Source of the DNA: Nocardia vermiculata NBRC 100427
GTDB taxonomy: Bacteria; Actinomycetota; Actinomycetes; Mycobacteriales; Mycobacteriaceae
Length of the DNA: 40,899 nucleotides
Reading direction: 5' to 3'
Assembly: GCF_001613265.1 (NCBI RefSeq)
Contig: NZ_BDCA01000046.1
Location: forward strand, 1-40,899
The notes under the pieces were generated by a model that saw only the letters and a list, made by a program, of their open reading frames with translations, was not told the origin of the DNA and did no database searches. Position numbers and translations under genes: made by a program. Positions 10,269 to 22,200 of the stretch are shown piece after piece; the first letter of the stretch is position 1, and each line of letters begins with the position of its first letter.

Positions 10269-13200
10269 GTGGGTTCCTTCCGTAGTGATCACGCCCTGCG
10301 CGCGCACGTGCAGGGTTTCGAGCAGGGTGGTGAGTCCGCCGGCGCCGGCGGTGAGAATGCCGGGCAGCAGTCCGGTGAGTGCCACAGTGAGTTGTGCATT
10401 CGGAGCGGCGGCCGCGCCCATGGCGCGGCCCACCGCCGTCAGCTTCTGCTGGAGTTCCGCGAAATCGACTTTGTGACCCACGAATTCGACAGCCACGGCA
10501 TCGGGGGCGGTGGACGCGGCGGCGGCGATCAGCGCGAACAAGTCGCCAGGAAGCGACGCACCGGATGCGGGCCTGCGTTCGTCCTCGGTACGGATATCGA
10601 TGGCGCGCACCGCGATCGACGGGTCACTCACGGCAGCGCGCAGCACCAGTTGCAGTCGTTCGGCGCACCGTCGGATCGTCGATTCGTCGAAGATGTCGGT
10701 GGGATAGCCGAACTGCATGCGCAGCCCGCGGCGGTCACCGCCCGCGCCGAACTCCTCCATGACCGTCAGCTGCAGGTCGAACTTCGCCTCCGGCAGTGCG
10801 GGTTCGAGGGTCTCCACGCGCAGGCCGGGCAGCGTCACCGCACCCTGCGGCAGATTCTGGAAGGTGAGCAGTACCTGGAAGATCGGAGTGTAAGCGCTGG
10901 TCCGGGCCCGGCCGAGAGCTTCCACGACGCGTTCGAACGGCACCTCGGTCCGGCTCAGGGCCGCGAGATCGTCGTCACGGACTCGCCGCAGCAGTTCGGC
11001 GAAGCTCACGCGGGAGTCGATCCGGGTGCGCAATGCCACCGTGTTGACGAACATGCCGACCAGATCGTCGAGCTCGCGCTCTCCGCGCCCGGCGACCGGC
11101 GCACCGATGGTGATGTCGGACTGGCCGGACAGTTTCGCCAGCAGCACCGCGAAGGCGGTGTGCACGGTGGAGAACAGCGTGGTCCCGTGGGAGCGGGCCA
11201 GCTCGCTCAGCGCCGTGACGAGCGCCGTGTCGACCTCGACATCGACGGTGGCGCCGCACATATCGCGGCGTGCCGGACGCGGTCGATCGGTGGGCAGCGC
11301 CAGTTGTTCGGGCGTCCCGGCCAGCTGCTCGGACCAGTACCCGAGCTGTTCGGACAGCACACTGGTGGGATCGGTTTCGGTGCCGAGCACACCGCGCGCC
11401 CATTCGCTGTAGTCGGCGTATTGCACCGGCAGGGGGCTCCACTGCGGCGCGGTGCCGGACAGCCGGCTGGTATAGGCGGCGATGAGATCGCGGGTCAACG
11501 GCACCATCGAGTAGCCGTCGGCACTGATGTGATGGACGACCACGACCAGGATGTGGTCTTCGGCCGCAACCCGGAGCAGCCGCACCCGTACCGGTGGTGC
11601 GGTGGTGATATCGAAACCGGCACCGACGATGCCGGCGATGGTGCTCTCGATTGCCGTGGCGGCCACGGGAACCGGATCCAGCTCGATGAATTCGTCCGGT
11701 GCGGGCAGGACCTCCTGCACGGGCCCTTGTTCGGCCTCCGGATACCGGGTCCGCAGGATGTCGTGCCGACGCAACAGATCCGACAACGCCGCGCGCAGTG
11801 CCGGGTAATCCACCGTGCCGGTCAGGCGCAGCGCCACCGGCACGTGGTACGCCGCCGAATCCGGGGTGAGCCGGTTCAGCACCCACATCCGCTGCTGGGC
11901 GAGGGACAGCGCCACCGTGCCACCGTGCCCCCGGGGCCGCAGTGGTTCCCGTTCCCGGTGGTCCGCGGCCTGCAGCCACCGGGCCAGCGCGGCGACCGTC
12001 GGTTCCGCGAAGACCGTCGCCACCGGGACTCGCGTGCCGGTGGCCGCTCCGAGGCGGGCGGCGAGCCGGGCCGCCGCCAGGGAATTGCCGCCGAGGTCGA
12101 AGAAGTCGGTGTGCACGCCGATCCGGTCGCCGCGGGCCGCACCGACGATCTCCGCGAACTCCGCGGCCACCAGAATTTCGGTCTCGGTCTCGGGCGCCCG
12201 GAACTCGACCTCGGTACGCACCGGCGCCGGCAGCCGCTCCCGATCGACCTTGCCGTTGGCGTTGAGCGGCAGCGCATCCAGCACCACCACCGCGGCGGGC
12301 ACCATATATTTCGGCAGGCCCGCACCCAGTTGCGCGCGCACTGTGGCCGCGTCGAGTTCCGCACCGGTCACATAGGCGACCAGCCGCGGTCCCGTGTTCC
12401 CGTCGGTACGGGCCACCGCGAGCGCGGTCGTGACACCGGGGCAGCGCAACAGCGCCGTCTCCACCTCGCCGAGTTCGATCCGGAAACCGCCGATCTTCAC
12501 CTGGAAATCGGCGCGTTCCAGGTACTCGAGCAGGCCGTCGGTGCGACGGCGCACGATATCGCCGGTGCGATACATGCGCTCGCCGGTGAACGGGTCGGCG
12601 ACGAATCGTGCCGCGGTCTGTCCGGCCCGGTCCCGATAGCCACGAGCCAGCTGCGCACCGGATACGTACAGTTCGCCCGGGACGCCCGGTGGTACCGGTC
12701 GCAAGCGCCGGTCCAGCACGTAGGCGCGGCTGTTCCACACCGGGGTCCCGATCGGCACCACCGCACCGGCCGCCTCGCCGACACGATGCGCGGTGACCGA
12801 TACCGCGGTTTCGGTCGGGCCGTACAGGTTGAACAGATCGGTGCCGGTGCACTGCCGCGCCGTCGACGGGGGCAACGGCTCACCGATCGCGAGCACGGCC
12901 CGCACCTGCGGCGGCATCCCGGCCTCGCCGGCGAGCAGCATGCCCAGCAGTGCGGGCACCGTGAACAGCAGGCTCACCCGGTGTTCGACGATCAGTTCGC
13001 GCAGCCGGTCCGGATCGCGTTCGCTGCCGGGTGCGGTGACGATCAAGGTGCCGCCGCTGATCAGCGGCGCCCAGAACTCCCATACCGACAGATCGAAGGT
13101 GGCGGGAGTCTTCAGCAGGCTGCGGTCGGCACTGCCGATCTCGAATTCCGCGCGTAGCCACAGTAATTGGTTGACCACCGCACCGTGCGACACGGCCACA

Positions 13201-16200
13201 CCCTTGGGCCGGCCGGTCGAACCGGAGGTGAAGATCAGGTAGGCGGTGTTCGAGGGGCGCAGCGGCGTGATCCGGTCCGCGTCGGTGACGGGTGCATCCG
13301 AATATCCGGTGGTGTCGAGCGCCGGATCGATCGTCGCGGTTCCCGCACGCAGCCCGGGCAGCGCGCCGATCACGCACACCGGGTCGGCGGTGTCGACGAT
13401 ATGGGCGATGCGGTCGGCAGGGTGATCGGGATCGACCGGCACATAGGCACCACCCGCCTTGGCGACCGCGAACATCGCGATCACCAGCTCCACCGAACGC
13501 CGCAGCGCCAGGATCACCGTGGACTCCGGCCGCACCCCGACGGTGATCAGGTGCCGAGCGAGCCGGTTGACCCGCGCGTCGAAGTCTCGATAGCAGAGTT
13601 CGCGCCGGTCTCGGGTGGTTTCGTCGATCAGTGCCGGTGCTGCCGGGTCCGCGCTCACCCGAGCATCCACCAGCTCGCCCAGCGTGGCCGGTGTGACCTG
13701 ATGCGCGGTCCGGTTGCAGTCCTCCACCACGAAGCGGTACTCCCGCTCCCCCAGCAGATCCAGATCCCGGATCAGGGTCGAAGGTTCGGCGGCGATGGTG
13801 TGCACTATCCGGGTGAGCTGTGCCGCGATCCGGTCGGCGGTCGCCGGTTCGAACAGGTCGGTGGCATAGCCGAGTGCCAGATCGATACCGGCCGCGGCTC
13901 CGGCCGCGGTGTGATGATCCACCGCGAACAGATGCAGATCGAATTGTGCTGTACCGGAATCGGTGTCGACCTCGCTGACCGAAAGTCCGGGCAGCTGCAA
14001 CGTCGCTCGATCGTGGTTCTGGAACGACAATCCCACCTGCACCAGCGGATGCCGTGCGGTGGAGCGGGCCGGGTCGATCACTTCGACCAGCCGTTCGAAG
14101 GGCACATCGGCGTGCGAGAGCGCCGCGATATCGGCCGTGCGCACGCGCCGCAGCAGACTGTCGAAGCGGTCGTCCACATCGACCGCCGTGCGCAGCACCA
14201 CCGTGTTGACGAACATGCCGATGACCTCGTCGAGCGCGGCATCGTTGCGGCCGGCGACCGGCGTGCCCACGGCGATGTCGCCGGTGTCGCAGAGCCGGGC
14301 CAGCAGTGCCGCGAAAGCCGCGTGCACCACCATGAACACCGTCGCACCGTTCGCCCGGGCGAGTACACTCAGGCGCTGGTGCGTGGCGGCGTCCAGTGCG
14401 AATTCCACCCGCCCACCACGCAGGCTCTGCCGGGCCGGGCGCGGGTGGTCGGCCGGGAGTTCGAGTTGATCGGCCAGTCCGGCCAGGGCAGCGCGCCAGA
14501 ATGCGATCTGCTGTGCCGCCACCGAATCCGGATCGGATTCGGCGCCGAGCAGCCGGTGCTGCCAGAGCGCGTAATCGGCGTACTGCACGAGCAGCGGTGA
14601 CCAGCCGGGCGGCCGCCCGCGCAGCCGGGCTTCGTAGGCCCGCATCAGGTCGGCGACGAACGGCACGATCGAGGAGCCGTCGGCACAGATGTGGTGCAGC
14701 GCCGCGGCGAGCACGTGATCACCGGTACCGAGTTCGAACACCCGCACCCGGACCGGGATATCGACCGTGACATCGAACGGTGTGTCGACGAATTCCCGGA
14801 TATGCTGCGCCAACTCACTTTCCGGCACCGACACGGCCGCCGTGTCGACCACCGCGCGACCCTCCGGCAGGATCACCTGGGCAGGTTCACCGTCGAGATC
14901 GGGATAGACGGTCCGCAACGATTCGTGCCGCGCCACCACGTCGCACAGTGCAGCGTGCAGCGCCCCGCGGTCCAATGTCCCGGTCAGCCGCAACACCAGC
15001 GGAATGGTGTAGGCCGAGGAAGTGCGGTCGAAGCGGTTGAGAAACCACATCCGCTGCTGGGCCGGAGACAGCGGCACCCGCGCGGGCCGCCTCCCGGCCT
15101 CCAGTGCCGGCCGATCACCGCCCGCCGCCGCCACCGCCGCCAGGTCGGCGACTCGTGGATGGTCGAACAGTACGCGGACCGGCACGGTGACACCGAGCGC
15201 CGCACCGATGCGGGCCACGGCCTTGGCGGCCGACAGTGAGCTGCCACCCAGCGCGAAGAACTCGTCGTCGGCGCCCACCGCACGCTCCGAGTCGAACTCA
15301 CCCAGCACCGTGGCGAAGACATCGGCGACGATCTGCTCGGCGGCGGTGGCGGGCTTGCGGTAGGCGACGGTGTCGAACACCGGCTCCGGTAACGCCCGAA
15401 CATCGAGTTTCCCGTTGACCGTCAACGGAATTCGTTCCACGACCAGCACCGCGGCAGGAACCATGTGCTCGGGCAGCCGCCCGGCCACCGCAGCACGCAC
15501 GGTCGGGCCGTCGAGTTCGGCACCGACGACGTACCCGACGATTCGGGCGTCCCCGTCCGCCCCCGGGCGCACCACCGCGGTGGCCTGCTCCACTGAATTC
15601 ACCTGCAGCAGTGCGGCTTCGATTTCACCGAGTTCGACCCGGAAGCCGCGCACGTTCACCTGCTGGTCGGCACGCCCCAGATAGTCGAGCTCACCGTCTG
15701 CGGTCCACCGCGCCAGGTCCCCGGAGCGGTACGCGAGCGCGCCGGGAGCGCCGTAGGGGTCGGCGACGAAGCGACCGGCGGTGAGAGCCGGCCGGCGCAG
15801 GTAACCGCGGGCGAGCTGTCCACCGGAGACATAGATTTCGCCCGGTACCCCCACCGGCACCGGCCGTAGCCGCGAGTCCAGCAGGCGCACCGCCATACCC
15901 GGCAGCGGACGACCGATCACGCCGGAGGTCTCCGCAGCACCGCCCATCGCGCGGTAGGAGACGTGCACGGTGGTCTCGGTGATGCCGTACATGTTGACCA
16001 ACCGCGGCGCCTGAGGATATCTGGCGAACCACGGCCGCAGCCGGGCCGATTCCAGCGCTTCGCCACCGAATATCACGTATCGGAGCCGAGATTCGGCCGG
16101 TGGCTGCTCCGCGTCCGCGGCGGCGAGTTGATAGAACGCCGACGGGGTCTGGGACAGGACGGTCACCGCCTCGGTGTGCAGCAGTTCGTGGAACTGCTGC

Positions 16201-19200
16201 GGGGAGCGCGCGGTGAAGTAGTCGACCACCACGACGCGGGCGCCGTGCAACAACGCACCCCACAGCTCCCACACCGAGAAGTCGAAGGCGTAGGAATGGA
16301 ACAGGGTCCAGGCGTCGGTGGCACGGAAGTCGAAGTGTTCGTCCGTATTGTCCAGCAGCCGAATCACATTGGCGTGCGGTATCTGCACGCCCTTGGGGCG
16401 CCCGGTGGAGCCGGAGGTATAGATGACGTAGGCCGTGTGGTCCGGCCGCAGCGGTGCGCGACGTTCGGTATCGGCTACCGCGGACCCGTCCAGCTCCTCC
16501 CACTGCAGACCGTCGAGGTCGATCACCGGACCGTCGAACCAGTCACCCGCCGGCCCCTCGGCATTGCTGATCGCGCAGACCGGGCGGGCATCGGTCACCA
16601 TGTAGTCGATGCGTTCGGCCGGATACCCCGGGTCGACCGGCAGATAGCCGGCCCCGGATTCGATGACGGCCAGCAGTGCCACGATCAGCTCGGCGGAGCG
16701 CGGCAGCGCGACCGCGACCAGGGTTTCCGGCCCGGCGCCGACGGCGATGAGACGGCGGGCGAGCCGGTTGGCGCGGATCTCGAGCTCGCCGAAGCTCAGC
16801 GTGACCTCGCCCGCTCGCACCGCGACGGCGTCGGGGTCCCGCTCGGCGACGGCGTGGAACCGATCCGCCAAGGTGGTGACCTCGACGGCTCCGGCGGTGG
16901 TGGTACTCCACTCGTAGAGAGCCCGCTGTTGCTCCTCGGCGCTCAGCAGCTGGATATCACCGACGACCACGGTGTGGTCGTGACTCACCGCAGCCAGGAC
17001 CTGCTCGAACCGACGTGCCAGCCCGGCAATCGTGCCGGTATCGAAAAGGTCCGCAGCATAGGTGATCTCGACATCCAGACCACCGGCCCGGCCGTCGGGG
17101 TCCATGGCTTCGACGAGGGTGAACTGCATATCGAACTGTGCGGCCGTGACATCGATCGTCTCGGTCGTGACCCGCAGGCCGGGGAGTTCGACCGTGGGTA
17201 GCGTGAAGTTCTGGAAGGTCAGCGCCACCTGGAACAGTGGATGGCGATTCGCTGCGCGAGCGGGAGCCAGCAGCTCCACGAGCTGATCGAACGGCAGGCC
17301 GGCATGGGCGAGGTCGGTGATATCGCGGGCCCGGACCGCATCCAGTACGGCATGGAAGGGAGCGCGCGCGTCGATCTCGCTGCGCAGGACGACGGTATTG
17401 ACGAACATCCCGACCAGTGGATCCAGCTCGGGTTCGCCGCGGCCCGCCACCGGCGTACCGATGGCGATATCCGCGCTACCCGACATCCGTGCCAGCAGCA
17501 CGGCCAGCGCGGCATGCACGGTGCTGAACAATGTGGTCTCGTGTTTGCGAGCGAGTTCGGCGAGCTCGCTGTGCAGGTCCGAATCGATCTGGAACCGGTG
17601 GGTCCCGGCGCGGTACGACGGCACCGCCGGACGCGGACGGTCGGTCGGCAGGTCGAGCTGCTCCGGTAATCCGGCCAGCCGTTCCCGCCAGAATTCGCGC
17701 TGACCGTGCAGCTCCGATGCCGGATCGTCCGGCTCGCCGAACATCTCGGCCTGCCACCGGGTGTAATCGCGGTACTGCACCGGCAGCGGGCACCACCCGG
17801 GCTCGTGCCGATCGCGGCGCGCCGCGTAGGCGGTTGCCACGTCGGCGGCCAGTGGGGTCAGCGACAGGCCGTCGGCGCAGATGTGGTGCAGCACCAGGAC
17901 CAGCACATGGTGCTGCGGTCCGAGTTCGAACACCGCGGTGCGGACGCCGGTTTCGGCGGTCAGATCGAATGGTACGGCGCAGAGTGTGGCGATGCGCTCG
18001 GCCAGTTCCTGCTCGTCCACCGATTCCGGTCGCACCGCTATCGGATCGGCGGCGGATTCCACCAGCTGCACCGGCCCGTCCGAAGTCTCGGGGTAGCGGG
18101 TGCGCAGGGTTTCGTGCCGGTTCAGGACATCGGCCAAGGCCGCACCGAGCGCTTCGGTGTCCAGGTCACCGTGCAACCGCAGTGCGAGCGGGATCACGTC
18201 GGATGCGGTGCCGTCGTCGGCGCGATAGCGGTTGAGGAACCAGATCCGCCGTTGCGCAGCCGACACCGGCACCGGTTCCGGGTGCTCCCGCGCGATCAGC
18301 GGGAGGCGACGGCCGGCGCCGGCACGGGTCTGTGCCGCGGCGGCCAAGGCGGATACGGTGCTCGATTCGAACAGCATGGGTACCGGCAGCCGGGCGTCGA
18401 GCCCGGCGCCGATCCGGGCGAGTACCCGGGTCGCGAGCAGCGAATTGCCGCCGAGATCGAAGAAATCGTCGTCGCTACCTACCCGGGGCGCCCCGAGGAC
18501 CTCGGCGAATACCGAGGCCACCAGGGTTTCGGCGGGGGTGGCGGGGGCGCGGTATGCCCGCACCTCCCAGCCCGGTTCCGGCAGCTGCCCGCGGTCGAGC
18601 TTGCCGGCGGAATTCACCGGGAATGCGGACAGGACCAAGAATGCCGCGGGCACCATGTACTCGGGGAGTTGCTGTGCCAGCGCTACTTTCAGGACAGCGA
18701 CATCGAGGTTCACGGTCTGGTGCGGTACCAGGTAGGCGACCAGCCGCGCACCGCTGTCCGGATCGTGGCGCACCGTCACCACGGCCTGGGCGATCTCGGG
18801 CAACCCGGTCAGCACGGCCTCGATCTCACCGAGCTCGATGCGCAGACCCCGCATCTTCACCTGAAAATCGGTGCGGCCCAAGTATTCGAGTTCGCCGTGT
18901 ACATTCCACGCGGCCAGATCGCCCGTGCGATACAACCGTGCGCCGGAGTCGAACGGATCGGCAACGAACCGAACAGCGGTGATATCCGGCCGCGCCGTAT
19001 ATCCCTCCGCCACTTGGCGTCCGGCCAGATACAACTCCCCCGCCACACCGACCGGCACCGGGCGCAACCGCGCGTCCAGCACGTAGACCCTGGTATTGAA
19101 CACCGGGCGGCCGATCGGCACCGTCACCGCATCCGCGTCGACCACCTCGTGACCGGTCACATCCACCGCGGCCTCGGTAGGGCCGTACAGGTTGAGCACC

Positions 19201-22200
19201 CGGGCACCGGTCGCCGTCCGCACCCGCCGGGCGATATCGGCGGGCAACGCCTCACCGGAGGCGAACACCAGCCGCAACGAACCCGCCTGCGCCCGATCGG
19301 CGAATACCGCCAACATGGACGGAACGAAATGCACCACCGATACCCGTTGAGCGCGAATCACTTCGGCGAGGTAGGCAGGATCCCGATGTCCCTCGGGCCG
19401 CGCCACCACCAGTCGCGCACCGACCTGCAGGGGCCAGAAGAGTTCCCACACCGAGACGTCGAAGGTCGCGGGGGTCTTGTGCAGCACGGTGTCGTCCGGG
19501 CCGATCTCGTACTCGGACTGCATCCACACCAACCGGTTCACGATCGCGCGGTGCGTCACCGCCACACCCTTCGGGCGCCCCGTCGAGCCGGAGGTGAAGA
19601 TCACGTAGGCGGTGTGCTCGGGCCGCAGTGGCCGCGACCGGTCCGCATCGGTCACCGGGGCGGACGAGAATCCGCCGGTGTCACAATGCTCGATGTCTAC
19701 TACGGCACAATGACTGACCAGGCCACCGGTATCGAGGTCGAGTCGATCCGCGGCGCGGGTCAGGACACACACCGGGCGTACGGTGCGCAACACCTCGCTG
19801 GTGCGCTGCACCGGATGGTCCGGATCCAGCGGTACATAGGCGCCGCCCGCGGCGACGACGGCATGCAGAGCCACCACCAGATCGTCACTGCGCCGGATCC
19901 CCACAGCGACGCTGCGCCCCGGCCCGACACCCATCGAAATCAGCAGCCGCGCCAGCCGATTGATCCGGGCGGCCAGCGCCGCGTAGGTCCACTCGCTGCC
20001 CTCGTAGTGCAGGGCGACACCGTTCGGAGTGCGCTCGGCCTGAGCCGCGGTCAGGGCGGCCAGCGTGGTGTCCGGCACCGCACAGGCGGTGTCGTTCCAG
20101 GCCGTCAGAATATGCTGCCGCTCGGTGTCGCAAAGCAGGTCGATATCCCCGATCGGCCGGTCCGGCGCTCCCGCCACCGCATCCAGGACCGTGCGCAGCC
20201 GGTGTGCGAAGGAGGCGATCGTGGCCGGGTCGAACAGGTCGGTCGCGTATTCGAAGGTGGCGGCCAGTTCGCCGCCGGGCTGTTCTTCGACGGTCAGGTG
20301 CAGATCGAATTTCGCAGTGCCGTTGTCGATCTCGAGCATCTCTGCCAGCAGCCCGGGCAGCACCGGTACCACCGACGCTTCCTGCCGCAGGTCCAGCATG
20401 ACCTGGAACAGTGGGTGCCGGGCCGTCGAACGCGCCGGACGCAGCAGCTCCACCAGTCGTTCGAACGGCACATCACCGTTGGCGAGGGCCCGCAGATCGC
20501 GGTCGCAGACCGCCGCGAGCAGCTCGGTGAACGTGGATGCACCGTGCACCTCGGCACGCAGGACCAGGGTGTTGACGAACATGCCGACCACCTCGTCGAG
20601 CGCGGCCTCACCCCGTCCGGCGACAGGCGTGCCGATCGCGATGTCCCGTTCTCCGGACAGTTTCGCCAGCAGCACCGCGAATCCCGCGTGCAATGCCATG
20701 AAGAAGGTGCCGCCGGCCTGCTCGGCCGCGGCGCGCAGGGCAGACGTCGTCTCGGCCGGCAAGTGGAATCGGTGGTGCGCGCCACGGCCCGAAGCGACCG
20801 CGGGTCGTGGCCGGTCGCCCGGCAGCGCCAGCAGATCCGGCAGGTCGTGCAACTCTCGCCGCCAGAAGCCGATCTGCGCGGCGATCGCGGCATCCGGATC
20901 GTCCTCGGACCCCAGTTCCGCACGCTGCCACAGTGCGTAATCGGCGTACTGCACCGGCAGCGGCGACCACCGTGGCGCGCGTCCTGCCGCGCGGGCCACG
21001 TAGGCATCCATCAGGTCCCGGGTCAGCGGCGCGATCGACCAGCCGTCGGCGGCGATGTGGTGAATCGACACCACGAGGACATGAGTATCGGGTGCACATC
21101 GCAGCAGCAGCACGCGGATCGGTGCCTGCTCCCGCACGACGAATCCGGTAGCAGCCACCGCGCGCAGGTACTCCGGCAGCGCCGCCTCGGCCACCGACAG
21201 CGGTCTCAGGTCCAGCACTGTCTCTTCGGCGGTCAGCACCTGCTGATGCGGCACCCCATCGGTATCGGGATAGCGGGTGCGCAGGGCCTCGTGCCGGTTC
21301 AGCACATCGGTCCAGGCCGACGCCAGTGCGGCGATGTCGAGGTCGCCGCTCAGCCGGATCGCGGTGGTGAGATTGTCGACCGCGGATTCACTGTCGAACT
21401 GGTTGCGGAACCACATGCGTTGCTGCGCGTAGGACAGGGGCAATACCGTGGGACGGGTCTGCGCGACCAGCGCCCGGCGCCGACGAGGTGCCGAATTCTC
21501 CAGGTGCCGAGCCAGACTCGCGACGTCGGGATGTTCGAACAGGGTACGGACCGCGACGTCGCGGTCGAGTGCCTCCGACAGCCGCGCCGCGATCCGGGTC
21601 GCCACCAGAGAATTGCCGCCCAGTGCGAAGAAGTCGTCGTCGAGGCCGACCTGCGCCACCTCGAGTACGCGTTCGAACACGGCCGCGACCGCACATTCCT
21701 CCGGGCGGGACGGCGCCCGGAACGGCCTGCCCTCCAGTACCGGGTCGGGCAGCGCGTTGCGATCGAGCTTGCCGGAGGAGGTCAGCGGTAACGCCGGCAG
21801 CCCGACATAGACGGCGGGCACCATATACGACGGCAGGTGCGCACGCAGCGCCTCTTCGGCCACTGCGCGCGGGTCCCCGGCGCACACCACATAGGCCACC
21901 AGCAGATCCCCGGTGTGATGCCGGTAGACGCGCACCGCGGCCGCCTCGATCCCGGCGATCGCGAGCAGCGCTGCCTCGATCTCACCGAGTTCGATACGCT
22001 GACCACGCAGTTTGACCTGGAAGTCGCTGCGTCCCAGATATTCCAGTGTCCCGGTCCGCAGCCGCCGCACCAGATCGCCGGTGCGGTACATGCGTGCTCC
22101 GGGCGCACCGGCCGGGTCGGCGACGAACCGGAGTGCGGTGGTGCCGGGACTGCCCTGATAGCCGCGCGCAAGCTGTGTTCCGGACAGGTACAGCTCGCCG

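Noticed and set aside
17706..21791. Very long open frame (1361 codons) on the plus strand opposite the NRPS
   Set aside because: It is antisense to clear C, A and T motifs and its translation has no family features. GC-rich codon use leaves complementary frames free of stops; similar shadows lie at 5923-7587, 10269-13157 and 25716-27788.
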